This document shows, piece after piece, positions 44,365-53,208 of a stretch of DNA of 64,000 nucleotides. The first letter of the stretch is position 1, and the number at the start of each line of letters is the position of its first letter. Source of the stretch: Rhizobium etli_C. Its GTDB lineage: Bacteria; Pseudomonadota; Alphaproteobacteria; Rhizobiales; Rhizobiaceae. Under the pieces are notes generated by a model, which saw nothing but the letters and a program-made list of their open reading frames with translations, did not search any database and was not told the origin of the DNA. Made by a program: the position numbers and the translations under genes. The stretch is from assembly GCF_014198605.1 (NCBI RefSeq), contig NZ_JACIHU010000005.1. The stretch is one strand, 5' to 3'.

Positions 44365-44388
44365 GGTTTTCTTCCCTTTGCGACGCGA

Positions 44389-45528
44389 TCAGCGGACCGT
44401 CTGGTCCGTGGCGGCCAGGGCCGATTGCTGGTCCGGCACCTTCACCTTCAGATTTTCGTGCATGAACTGCGTGCCGGCGGCAACGACGAGATCGCCGGTA
44501 TCGAGGCCCTCGGTCACATGCACGCCGTCGCCGGTGAAATCGGCGACCTTGATGTCGCGGCCATGCACGGTCGCCGTGTCGCGGTCGACGGTCCAGACCA
44601 TCTGCTTGCCGTCCTTTTCAGCGAGCGCGCTGAGCGGGATCGTGACGTAGCTGCTGCCGTTGCTGATATCCGCCTCGATCGTCGCCGTCATGCCAAGAAG
44701 CACGCGCGGATCGTTCGGCAGGCTCACCCGAACCGCAAAGGTGCGCGACTGCTGGTCGGCACTCCCGGAAACCTCGCGCACCTTGCCGTCGAGCACCAGC
44801 CTGTCGTCGGCCCAGAAGCTTGCCTTGACCGTCTTGCCCGGCTTGAATTCGGCGATATCGTTTTCCGGGACGGCGATCTGCACTTCCTTCTCGCCGTCGA
44901 CGGCAACGGTGACGACGGGGGTGCCGGAGCCGACCACCTGGCCGATATCGGCATTGATCGATGTGACGATGCCGCTCTGACCGGCCTTGAGATCGGTGTA
45001 GCTCACCTGGTTCTTCGCCTGATCGAGCGCCGAGAGCGCGGCATCGCGCTGCGAGATCGCCTGGTCGTGGCTGAGGGCGGCCTGTTCGAGCTGCGACTTC
45101 GGGGCGACGCTTTTGTCGAACAGCTGCTCGGCGCGTTTGTTGGCCAGATCGGCGGTTTCAACGCCCCTTTCGGCCGCGGCGAGATTGGCTTCCGCCGTCT
45201 TGACCGCCAGCTGGTAATCGGTGGCGTCGATGCGAGCAAGAGCGTCGCCCGGCGTCACCCGATCGCCGATATCGACGAGGCGTTCGGTGATCTTGCCGGC
45301 GACGCGAAAGCCGAGGTTCATCTCCGTGCGCGCCTTGACCGAGCCGGAATAATCGAGCTTGCGGGTGTCGCCGGCCCTGGCGATCTCGACGACCTTTACC
45401 GGCCGGATGACCTCTTTCACGTCGGCCTTCTCCTCCGAGCAGGCGGAAAGGCCGATGCCGACGGCGCTGACGAGCACGAGGCTGGCGACGGACGGCATGC
45501 GGTGACTGAGGGTCTTGAGCGAAAACAT
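44389..45528 (-). CDS. RND membrane fusion lipoprotein (HlyD/AcrA family)
   Basis: 379 residues. Lipoprotein signal with lipobox LSAC near residue 30 (VGIGLSACSEEKAD). Lipoyl halves are GKITERLVDIGDRVTPGDAL and LKAGQSGIVTSINADIGQVV around a coiled coil (residues 100-165). Start ATG 45528 follows GGAG/CGGAAG; the frame upstream to 45651 overlaps the TetR gene. It bridges the RND pump to an outer-membrane channel. Confidence 0.92.
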   Translation of the reverse strand: MFSLKTLSHRMPSVASLVLVSAVGIGLSACSEEKADVKEVIRPVKVVEIARAGDTRKLDYSGSVKARTEMNLGFRVAGKITERLVDIGDRVTPGDALARIDATDYQLAVKTAEANLAAAERGVETADLANKRAEQLFDKSVAPKSQLEQAALSHDQAISQRDAALSALDQAKNQVSYTDLKAGQSGIVTSINADIGQVVGSGTPVVTVAVDGEKEVQIAVPENDIAEFKPGKTVKASFWADDRLVLDGKVREVSGSADQQSRTFAVRVSLPNDPRVLLGMTATIEADISNGSSYVTIPLSALAEKDGKQMVWTVDRDTATVHGRDIKVADFTGDGVHVTEGLDTGDLVVAAGTQFMHENLKVKVPDQQSALAATDQTVR

Positions 45529-45578
45529 CTTCCGCACTCCTGGATCGTTTCGGGGGACTCGGCGGCGGCTGCCGCCTG

Positions 45579-46187
45579 TTATTTCTTCAGCGCCCTGATC
45601 ACATAATCGATCAGTTCGTCGACGCTCGCGCGGTTGGTTTTGGAAAGACATTGCGCCACCATCTGCGGGTGGCAGAGATTGATCGTTGCCGCGCCGAAGC
45701 AGCGAGAGGCAACGACCGGGTCCTGCTCGGCAAACTCGCCGGCCGCGATCCCTTCAGCGATGATTTCGGCAATGAGATCATGGACGCGGTCGATATGCTT
45801 CTCGATGACATGCCAGTCGCGCTCGATCGCGACGATGATCATCTCATGCACCTTCATCTCGTCGAGCATCAGATCGAGCGTCAACTGATGCTGGGTCTCG
45901 ACATAGCGGCGCAGCCGCTCGCTGGCGCTGATCGGCTGGTGGCGGATGTCGTAGGCGATTTGATAGGCCGTGGCGAGCATACGCCCGCAGAGCGCCTGGT
46001 GGATTTCCACTTTGGAAGCGAAGAACCGATAGATATTGGCCGGCGACATGCCGAGATCGCGGGCAATGTCGGCTACCGTCGTCTTGCTGTAGCCATAGTG
46101 GCGAAACAGCCGCTCGGCCGCATCGAGAATGCGGGTGACATTCTCCTGCCGGGTGACGTCGAGAGTATTTTCCGGGATGTCGTTCAT
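45579..46187 (-). CDS. TetR-family repressor of the RND operon
   Basis: 202 residues. HTH TVADIARDLGMSPANIYRFF with preceding RILDAAERLFRHYGYSKT. The C-terminal domain has HPQMVAQCLSKT. It is the first gene of the tetR-MFP-RND operon (50 bp before the adaptor start) and has a 13-bp-arm inverted repeat immediately upstream, so autorepression of the whole operon is likely. Confidence 0.88.
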   Translation of the reverse strand: MNDIPENTLDVTRQENVTRILDAAERLFRHYGYSKTTVADIARDLGMSPANIYRFFASKVEIHQALCGRMLATAYQIAYDIRHQPISASERLRRYVETQHQLTLDLMLDEMKVHEMIIVAIERDWHVIEKHIDRVHDLIAEIIAEGIAAGEFAEQDPVVASRCFGAATINLCHPQMVAQCLSKTNRASVDELIDYVIRALKK

Positions 46188-46204
46188 GGTTTTCGGAGCC
46201 CGAA

Positions 46205-46240
46205 TTACGAATGACGATTTTCGAATTTCGTCAGTCGTAA
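46205..46240. promoter_or_regulatory. Operator candidate upstream of the tetR-RND operon
   Basis: TTACGAATGACGA (46205-46217), 10-bp spacer, TCGTCAGTCGTAA (46228-46240); 12 of 13 pairs match. It lies 17 bp upstream of the TetR start. A TetR dimer pair could cover both arms. Confidence 0.75.
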
Positions 46241-46360
46241 AATATCAGCCGGCATTTGTCAATATACCGGCACGGGAATGCGGCGCGAAGGGGCTCCTGC
46301 ATGGGAGCAGCCCGGCGCATTGAACACAGCGGATTCTCGGAAAGACGCGAGGAAATTGGA

Positions 46361-46389
46361 AAGTGCCGCGACAGAGAGGCGCGGCACTT
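46361..46389 (-). terminator. Hairpin after osmC
   Basis: AAGTGCCGCG-N9-CGCGGCACTT, perfect 10-bp arms, 20 bp past the osmC stop. The sequence after it on the minus strand is only moderately T-rich. Confidence 0.6.
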
Positions 46390-46409
46390 CCCGTCGGCGG
46401 CAGCAGCAA

Positions 46410-46841
46410 TCAGGCGAGCTTGACGTCGAGCGTGATCGGAACGGCGGCGAGCGCCTTGGAAATCGGGCAGCCGGCCTTCGCCTTATTGGCGAGTTCGGTA
46501 AAGGTCGCCTCATCGGCGCCGGGGATGCGGCCGGAGAGCGAAAGATGGATGGCGGTGACGGCAAAGCCGCCCTCGACGCTTTCGAGCGTCACCTTGGCGG
46601 AGGTTTCCATATGCTCGGCGGTGAAACCGGCTTCGCCGAGGATCAAGGACAGCGCCATAGTGAAGCAGCCGGCATGGGCAGCACCGATCAGCTCTTCCGG
46701 GTTGGTGCCGGGAATGCCTTCGAAGCGGCTGGCAAAGCCGTAAGGATAGTCCGTCAGGGCGCCGCTCTGCGTCGAGATCAGGCCTTTGCCGTCTTTGAGG
46801 CCACCGGTCCAATGGGCCGAAGCCGTGCGATTGATCTGCAT
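46410..46841 (-). CDS. osmC: OsmC-family peroxiredoxin
   Basis: 143 residues. Thiol-dependent hydroperoxide reductase. Peroxidatic Cys in AAHAGCFTMALSLIL, resolving Cys in KAGCPISKAL, with the conserved Arg in SRFEG and catalytic Glu in NPEELIGAAHA. The GTNPEELIGAA pattern is that of OsmC, not Ohr. ATG 46841 follows AAAAGGAGG. A single-gene unit ending at a hairpin. Confidence 0.92.
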   Translation of the reverse strand: MQINRTASAHWTGGLKDGKGLISTQSGALTDYPYGFASRFEGIPGTNPEELIGAAHAGCFTMALSLILGEAGFTAEHMETSAKVTLESVEGGFAVTAIHLSLSGRIPGADEATFTELANKAKAGCPISKALAAVPITLDVKLA

Positions 46842-46989
46842 GCCGTCCTCCTTTTCGATTGTGCTTTCGAGGAAGCGGCAGGGTGCCGCTCCATGCCTGC
46901 GGGAGATCAGATTGTCTTCCCGATGGCAATATAATGCTCTATCGCCAGAAGACGACAGGCCTGTAAAAATCAGCCGGCTTGAAGCCCTT

Positions 46990-47769
46990 TCAGGCGGAAT
47001 GCTGCAGCACGCTGAGGCCGCCGTCGATCGTCAGGCAGGTCGCGTTCATGAATGGGCACTCGTCGGAGATCATGAACACCGCCGCCATGGCGATCTCCTC
47101 CGGTGTTGCGATCCGCCCGCCGGGATGCAGCCTCATCGTCGCGGCCTTTGCCGCTTCCGGATCGGGAAAGCTGTTCCAGTAATCGATCACCTTCTGCGTC
47201 GAGACATAGCCCGGCGCCAGCGCGTTGACCCGGATATTGCGGGCCGCATATTCGAGACCGAGCGATTTCGTCATGCCCAGCAATGCATGTTTTGCCAGCG
47301 GATAGGGAAATGTGTGCGGGATGACGGTGAAGGCATGCGTCGAGGCAATGTTGAGAATGACGCCGCCGCCGTGTTCGATCAGGCCCGGCAGCACCGCCTT
47401 GCAACAATTCCATGCGCCCTTGAGGTTGATGTCGAAGCAGCGGTTCCATTCGTCGTCGGTCGTGGCGAGCGGCTCGGCGAAGACGTTGACCCCTGCATTG
47501 TTGACGAGCGCGTTCAGCGGACCGATTTCCTCATTCGCCTCGGCAACCACCCGCGTGATCGTTCCGGCATCGGTTATATCGGCTGGCAGATAACCGACGC
47601 GGGCGCCGGTGCTCGCGAGATCCGCCGCTGCCCGAGCCAGCAGCGCCGCATCGCGATCAACGAGATAGACGGCCGCATTTTCGCTGATGAACGCCTTCGC
47701 GATCGCAAGGCCGATACCTTGCGCAGCGCCCGTTATCAGGATGTTCTTGCCTTGTAGGCGGTTGCTCAT
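46990..47769 (-). CDS. SDR dehydrogenase, likely sugar 1-dehydrogenase of the galactose locus
   Basis: About 259 residues. Cofactor motif TGAAQGIGLAIA, NNAG motif, catalytic Ser in ASTHAF and Y-x3-K in YPLAKHALLG, end motif MNATCLTIDGGLSVL. ATG 47769 has 7-bp spacing from GGAGG; an adjacent ATG at 47772 is also possible. Overlaps the mutarotase stop (TGATG). By position with mutarotase, AraFGH-like importer and DgoD it would oxidise D-galactose to the lactone. The catalytic Tyr context (YPLAK) and substrate are inferred; it could act on L-arabinose or L-fucose. Confidence 0.83.
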   Translation of the reverse strand: MSNRLQGKNILITGAAQGIGLAIAKAFISENAAVYLVDRDAALLARAAADLASTGARVGYLPADITDAGTITRVVAEANEEIGPLNALVNNAGVNVFAEPLATTDDEWNRCFDINLKGAWNCCKAVLPGLIEHGGGVILNIASTHAFTVIPHTFPYPLAKHALLGMTKSLGLEYAARNIRVNALAPGYVSTQKVIDYWNSFPDPEAAKAATMRLHPGGRIATPEEIAMAAVFMISDECPFMNATCLTIDGGLSVLQHSA

Positions 47770-48659
47770 CATCTTCCCTCCGGTTGAACCGGCAGCGCCG
47801 ACAGCTCGATCGTGACCTTGCAGGAAAGAACCTCACCCGGCGAAAGCGGTATGAGGCCTCCGAACTCAGGCAGGTGATGGCCGTTCGGCAGATGGCTCAT
47901 CGGCTCGAGGCAGAAGAAATCCGTGCGGTCGGTCCGCATATACAGCATGAACCGGCCGAGCGCGGCATCGGCTTCCAGCGCCGCTTGAATTGAAAGCTCC
48001 GGCCAGGCGATGGCTGCCCGCCCGTCCCATCCCTCGAAGGCATTGTTCATCCAGAGCCGCGGCAGCGGCTTGCCGGAGCTGAAATCGAAATCATCAGGAA
48101 CCGGCCCGGGTTCTCCGGGGAGATGGTCGTGCCGCTCGTTCCAGAAGCGTTCGGCGGCAATCGTCAACCGCGTTTCCGGCGTCCTGACGAAGAAAGGATG
48201 CTGGCCGAGGCCGAAGGGCAGAGCCGCCTCACCGCGGTTCTCCACGGAGAGCGTCAGCGCCAGTCGATTGCCGGCAAGACGGATCTCCTGCCGGGCGAGA
48301 TAGGCGTAGGGCGAAATGCCGTCAGGATCTCTGGAAAAGCTGAGCTGCACATGTTCGGGGCTCGATTTCTCCACCTGCCAAAGGCTGATCCAGCCGTCGC
48401 CGTGCAGGTAGAGAGGATCGTGACAATTTCGCTGGAAGACATAGTCGCGTCCGCCGAAGGACATGGCATTGCCTTCCACCCGGTTGCCGAACGGCACCAT
48501 GGGAAAATTCGCGAAATTTCCGCCTGGGCCGCCGGCTGGAAGGAGAAAGGGCTTGCCCCGAAACGTTGCGGCGCTGACGGCAGCGCCCCGGCGGCTGACC
48601 CTGACCGAAAGGTCGCCGTGGCTCAGCTCGATGTCATCTCCGCCATGTCCGTTGCTCAT
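47769..48659 (-). CDS. Aldose 1-epimerase (mutarotase)
   Basis: 296 residues, GalM/YeaD-like. Family motifs: FPMVPFGNRVEG, LYLHGDGW with the catalytic His, GQHPFFV, and the catalytic Glu late in LPEFGGLIPLSPGE. It interconverts alpha and beta sugar anomers, supplying the form used by the dehydrogenase encoded next. Start ATG 48659 overlaps the permease stop by 4 bp; the stop overlaps the SDR start. Translation of the whole set appears coupled. Confidence 0.87.
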   Translation of the reverse strand: MSNGHGGDDIELSHGDLSVRVSRRGAAVSAATFRGKPFLLPAGGPGGNFANFPMVPFGNRVEGNAMSFGGRDYVFQRNCHDPLYLHGDGWISLWQVEKSSPEHVQLSFSRDPDGISPYAYLARQEIRLAGNRLALTLSVENRGEAALPFGLGQHPFFVRTPETRLTIAAERFWNERHDHLPGEPGPVPDDFDFSSGKPLPRLWMNNAFEGWDGRAAIAWPELSIQAALEADAALGRFMLYMRTDRTDFFCLEPMSHLPNGHHLPEFGGLIPLSPGEVLSCKVTIELSALPVQPEGR

Positions 48660-49606
48660 CCACGTCGTCCCGCGGCCGAAGATCTCAAATTGTCGAGCAG
48701 CACCGCGATCAGCAGGATCAGCCCGCGCACGACATACTGATAGAATGCCTGGATATTGAGGAGATTCATAACGTTTTCGGCAATGCCCATGATCAGCACG
48801 CCGACAATGACGCCGCTCATCGGCGCCCGGCCGCCGGCCAGCGAGACGCCGCCGAGAACGCAGGCCGAAATCACCGACAGCTCGAGCCCGGTCGCCGCAT
48901 TCGGCTGGCCGGAGGTGATGCGCGAGGCAAGCAGGATGCCGGCAATGCCGCAGACGAGGCCCTGCAGCGCAAAGATCCAGATGCGCGTGTTGACGACATT
49001 GACGCCGGCAAGCCGCGAGGCCTCGGGATTGCCGCCGATCGCCAGCGTGTTCTTGCCGAAGACGGTGCGGTTGAGCACGAAGCCGAAGACGACGAAAAGG
49101 ATCAGCATGATCCAGATCGGCGTCGGCACGGTGACAAAGCGCGACAGGGCGAGTTGATAGAAGGCCGGGTCATTGATGCCGACGGCACGGCCGTCCGAGG
49201 CGATCAGCGCCAGCCCGCGCACGATCTGCATGGTCGCAAGCGTGGTGATCAGCGCATTGATGCGAAAGCGGGCAATGACGATGCCGTTGACGAAGCCGAC
49301 AATAGCGCCGCACAGCAGGGCGGCCAGCAGACCGACCGGAATCGAGCCCGTCGCGTTCGAGACCATCACGGCGATCATGCCGGAGAAGGCGACGATCGAG
49401 CCGACCGAAAGATCGAAATCGCGCGATGCCAGGCAGAACATCATCGTGCAGGCGACGATGCCGATGGTGACGACCGACTGCAAAAGCCCCAGCATGTTTC
49501 GCTCGGTCAGGAAGTTCGGGACGAAGAGCGAGACGATGACGAAGGCGACGGTGAAGATCACCACCAGCCCCTGTTCGCCGAGAAGGGTTTTTTTCAACGC
49601 ATTCAT
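48656..49606 (-). CDS. araH: Sugar ABC transporter permease (AraH-like)
   Basis: 316 residues with about eight to ten membrane segments. Family core: SRDFDLSVGSIVAFSGMIAV and GFVNGIVIARFRINALITTL. The close size and AraF-type neighbour suggest AraH-like function in arabinose/galactose import. ATG 49606 (MNALKKTLLG) chosen; the frame to 49726 is not supported. Depends on the ATPase encoded upstream at 49624, which is frameshifted here. Confidence 0.88.
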   Translation of the reverse strand: MNALKKTLLGEQGLVVIFTVAFVIVSLFVPNFLTERNMLGLLQSVVTIGIVACTMMFCLASRDFDLSVGSIVAFSGMIAVMVSNATGSIPVGLLAALLCGAIVGFVNGIVIARFRINALITTLATMQIVRGLALIASDGRAVGINDPAFYQLALSRFVTVPTPIWIMLILFVVFGFVLNRTVFGKNTLAIGGNPEASRLAGVNVVNTRIWIFALQGLVCGIAGILLASRITSGQPNAATGLELSVISACVLGGVSLAGGRAPMSGVIVGVLIMGIAENVMNLLNIQAFYQYVVRGLILLIAVLLDNLRSSAAGRRG

Positions 49607-49623
49607 TGTCCGTATTCCTGATC

Positions 49624-51127
49624 TTAAATGGTGCCGGCGGCGTTCTTGTCGGGCAGTGCCGCCGTCAGAATACTGCGCTCGTCGAAATCCGGCCGGGCGA
49701 CATTGGCCGCCACCCTGCCCTGGCACATCACCATGATCCGATCGCAGATGCCCATGACTTCGGGCAACTCGCTCGATATCACCACGATCGCCATGCCGCC
49801 GGCCGCCAGCTCATAGAGGATGTCGTAGATTTCCGACTTCGCCCCGACGTCGATACCGCGGGTCGGCTCGTCGATGACGAGAACCTTGATGCCCTGCTCG
49901 GAGAGCCAGCGCCCGAGAATGACCTTCTGCTGATTGCCGCCCGAGAGATTGACGATGTCCTGTCTGCGCGACGGTGTGCGCACCCGAAGCTTGGCGATAA
50001 ATTGGTCTGCCTGTGCCGCCTCCATCTTCGGCTTGAGAATGCCGAAAGGCGAAAAGTGCCGGCGTGATGAAATGGCGATGTTCTCTTCGATCGACCGACC
50101 TTGGATGATGCCGTCGAATTTACGATCCTCCGGGCAGAGCACCATGCCGGCCTTGATGGCAGCCTTCGGATTGTTGGGCGAGACGGCAATGCTGTCGATC
50201 GTGACCTGGCCCTGATGCCTGGCATCGGCGCCATAAAGCAGCCGCCATCTCACTGCGGCCGGCGCCGATCAGCCCGAAGAAGCCGAGAATTTCGCCCTGC
50301 CGCACGGAAAAACTGATCGGATGGCGCAGCCTCGGCCCGGATAGGCCCTTGACCTCGAGCCGGATGTCGCCGAGCGCGCGTTCGCGCCATCCCCAAACAT
50401 TGCTGATCTCGCGCCCGACCATTTCCGAGATGATCTGTTCGCGCGTCGTCTCGGCGATCTTCGCGTGATGGGCGGCAAGCTTGCCGTCGCGCAGCACCGT
50501 CAGGCTGTCGCAAAGTCGAAAAATCTCGTCGAGACGATGCGAGACGTAAAGGATGACGGCTCCCCTCGCCTTCAGCCTGCCGATCAGCGAAAACAGGATT
50601 TCGCTCTCACGCGAGGAAAGCGAGGAGGTCGGCTCGTCGAGCGCGATCACACGCGCGTCGAGCATCACGGCCTTGGCGATCTCGATCATCTGCCGCGCGC
50701 CGATCGAAAGGGAGCTGACCTTGGCCGACGGATCGACGTCGATGCCGATCTCCTCGAGCTTCGCGCGCACCGTTTCGATCAGCGTCTTCGACTGGATGAC
50801 GCCGCCCTTGGCCGGAAAGCGCCCGAGCCAGAGGTTTTCGGCGACCGTCAACTCCGGAACGAGCTGCAGCTCCTGGTGGATGACGACGATGCCGGCATGG
50901 AAGGCGTCACGCACCGAGGCATATTTCTGCTGCTCACCGTCGATGAAGATGCTGCCGTGATCGGCGGCCTGATCGCCGGAAAGCACGCGGATCAGCGTTG
51001 ATTTGCCGGCGCCGTTTTCGCCCATGAGGCCATGGACGGCGCCCTTCTCGACGGTGAAGGAAACATTCGCCAGCGCCTGCACGCCGGGATAGCCCTTGGA
51101 GATATCGTTGAATTCGAGGAAAGCCAT
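49624..51127 (-). pseudogene. araG: Sugar ABC transporter ATP-binding protein (AraG-like), broken by a frameshift
   Basis: Two-domain ATPase. The first domain (51127 to about 50250) has Walker A MGENGAGKSTLIRVLSG, signature LSIGARQMIEIAKAV and Walker B VIALDEPTSSL, and ends correctly at FFGLIGAGRSEM. The second continues in another frame with LLYGADARHQGQ, VLCPEDRKFDGII, LSGGNQQKVILGRWL and VIDEPTRGIDVGAK. Either two bases are missing or one is extra at about 50244-50251. Everything else is intact, so this is a recent mutation or a sequence error. ATG 51127, or GTG 51130. Intact length would be about 500. Confidence 0.85.
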
Positions 51128-51195
51128 CACCGCTCCGCCGAGAAGGATCCGGCGGCACGCTCGGGTGCTGCCGGATTGACATCATCTGGAGATGA

Positions 51196-52179
51196 TCACT
51201 CGATGCCAAGATCCTTGCGGACCTTCTCGTAGTCGCCGCGCAGCGCCAGCGAGCCGGAGGTCAGCGTCAGCTTTGCCGGCTCCTTGCCGTTGGCGATCCA
51301 GTCGTACATGTTGATCGCGGTCTCGTAGCCATGACGCTTCGGCGAGATGATGACGGTGCCGAAGAAACCCGTCGCCGCCGGCTTCTTGAATTCGTTGATC
51401 GCCGATTCCGCTCCGCCGATGCCGACGCCGATGATGTTGGTCGCGGGAATGCCGACCGATTCGGAAGCACGGACGGCGCCGAGAACGGCTTCGTCGTTGA
51501 GGCCGAAGGCGACCCAGTATTTCACATCGGCATGCTTGTTGAGAACGGTGGTCGCGGCATTGAGCGCCGCTTCCGTATCGGTCTTCGCCTGCGGGGCGTC
51601 ATAAATATTCTCGGCCGGGAAGCCCGCGGACTTCAGCACCGAAATCGCGCCCTCGACACGGTCGACGGCAGTCGGCAGCTGATCGTAAGAAACCCGGATC
51701 GCGCCGACATTCTTCATGTCCCAGCCACGCTTCTTGATCTCGTCGACGATGGCCTGCCCAACGGTTTCGCCGATCTTGGTGGCCGAAATGCCCATATGCG
51801 GCACGTCTTCCAACGGCTTGCCGTCGGCGCTGACCAGACGGTCGTCGACCGTCATCAGCTTCAATTGGTTGGCTTCCGCCTTGGCGACGATGCCGGGGCC
51901 GAGCTTGACGTCGGGCGTGCAGACGATAAAGCCCTGCGCACCCTGAGCGCCGAGATTGTCGATCGCCGATTGAACCTTCTCGCCGTCTTCAGCGCCGATC
52001 TTGACGACGATGAAGCCTTTCTCCTTCGCGGCCTGGTCGGCGAATTTCCACTCGTCCTGGAACCACGGCTCCTCGGGCTGCTTGACGATGAATCCAATCT
52101 TCACCTCGGCGGAAAATGCCGGGCCGGCTGCCAGGATGGCGAAAGCGCCAGCCACAATAGCTGCTTTGAACAAGCGCAT
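51196..52179 (-). CDS. araF: Sugar-binding periplasmic protein, AraF-like
   Basis: 327 residues. Signal peptide about 1-23 (cleavage after AFS|AEV). The mature start VKIGFIVKQPEEPWFQDEWK and later DDRLVSADGKPLEDVPHMGI closely follow E. coli AraF, which binds L-arabinose and D-galactose. Later GLNDEAVLGAVRASE and GIGIGGAESAINE also match. ATG 52179. First gene of the importer, divergent from the GntR regulator with an inverted repeat between. Confidence 0.93.
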   Translation of the reverse strand: MRLFKAAIVAGAFAILAAGPAFSAEVKIGFIVKQPEEPWFQDEWKFADQAAKEKGFIVVKIGAEDGEKVQSAIDNLGAQGAQGFIVCTPDVKLGPGIVAKAEANQLKLMTVDDRLVSADGKPLEDVPHMGISATKIGETVGQAIVDEIKKRGWDMKNVGAIRVSYDQLPTAVDRVEGAISVLKSAGFPAENIYDAPQAKTDTEAALNAATTVLNKHADVKYWVAFGLNDEAVLGAVRASESVGIPATNIIGVGIGGAESAINEFKKPAATGFFGTVIISPKRHGYETAINMYDWIANGKEPAKLTLTSGSLALRGDYEKVRKDLGIE

Positions 52180-52244
52180 GTCTCTCTCCCTAAACTCTGA
52201 AATCGAGCCACTGCCTCCCCGGCAGTGTCCAATGAATTATGTTA

Positions 52245-52281
52245 AATCATCATACCAGTCAATTGCCAATGTATGATGATT
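52245..52281. promoter_or_regulatory. Operator candidate between araF and the GntR gene
   Basis: AATCATCATAC (52245-52255), 15-bp spacer, GTATGATGATT (52271-52281), perfect 11-bp arms. It lies 65 bp from araF and 61 bp from the GntR gene start, so one site could control both sides. Confidence 0.75.
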
Positions 52282-52342
52282 GGAATAATAGGATACAGCG
52301 AGAGCCGGGAGGGCCCGTCGCAAAGCCGATCAAATTCGGATA

Positions 52343-53143
52343 ATGAGGTCCGGTTGCTTCCCGGGAGCAAGTTGCGGAGAGGTGAAGTTGGAATCTGAGG
52401 GACAGGGCCGAGCGGAAAGCTCCAGCAGCAGCGAACGCCGGCCGCGCGTACGCCGTAACGTTACGGCGGCGATCGCGCAGGATATCTGTGCGGATCGCTA
52501 TCCCTCGGGCTCGCCGCTGCCCCGCGAGAACGACCTCTGCGAGCTCTACGGCGTCAGCCGCACCGTCATTCGCGAATCGCTAAAAGTGCTGGAATCCAAG
52601 GGACTGGTCCGCGGCAAGCCGCGGGTCGGAACGACCGTTTGCGACAGGGACGAGTGGAATATCCTGGACGCCGAGGTGCTCGACTGGATGGGGCCTTACA
52701 TCAAGGACTTCGACCTGTTGGGCTGCATCCTCGAAGCCCGGCGCACCATAGAGCCGGCAGCAGCCGAATATGCCGCCGAACGCGCCAGCGCCCAGGAGAT
52801 CGCCGATCTCGACAAGGCCTGGCGGCAGATGCGCGACAGCGCCGGCGAACCGGAAAGCTTCACCGATGCCGATGTGATGTTTCATACGGTGCTGCTGACG
52901 GCCAGCCACAACCAGGTCTTCCGCCGCCTGTCGAGCGCCATCCATGCGGCGCTGAAATATGCATTGCATGCCTCCAACATCGCCGTCGAAAACCGGGAGG
53001 ATGCGGTGCTCGTTCACGGCCAGCTGGTCGAGGCTTTGCGCATGCGCGACAAAACCGGCGCCCGCGAATGTGCCAACCGCATGCTCGACCTTGCGGTGCG
53101 CGACCTTGCCGCTGCCGAAAAGGTGATCGGCAGAACGAAATGA
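52343..53143 (+). CDS. GntR-family regulator (FadR subfamily, DgoR-like)
   Basis: About 266 residues from ATG 52343. HTH: GSPLPRENDLCELYGVSRTV with VIRESLKVLESKGLV; FCD effector domain from about residue 110 with metal-type residues in FHTVLLTASHN. The start is uncertain: GTG 52382 and TTG 52388, just after GGAGAGG, are also possible, and the first 30 residues are low complexity. It lies between the importer genes (divergent) and dgoD (downstream, same strand). DgoR regulators bind D-galactonate, which fits. Confidence 0.85.
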   Translation: MRSGCFPGASCGEVKLESEGQGRAESSSSSERRPRVRRNVTAAIAQDICADRYPSGSPLPRENDLCELYGVSRTVIRESLKVLESKGLVRGKPRVGTTVCDRDEWNILDAEVLDWMGPYIKDFDLLGCILEARRTIEPAAAEYAAERASAQEIADLDKAWRQMRDSAGEPESFTDADVMFHTVLLTASHNQVFRRLSSAIHAALKYALHASNIAVENREDAVLVHGQLVEALRMRDKTGARECANRMLDLAVRDLAAAEKVIGRTK

Positions 53144-53208
53144 TGGTTGCTGGGGAATGAGCGGCGGCGGCGCTGCGTGAAACATGAGAAAAGACGGAAA
53201 GAACAGCG

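Noticed and set aside
42157..45606. 1149-codon open frame on the plus strand opposite the RND operon
   Set aside because: It is antisense to a well-conserved RND and adaptor gene; its translation is rich in Asp, Arg and His with no domain. Such frames arise from GC-rich codon bias.
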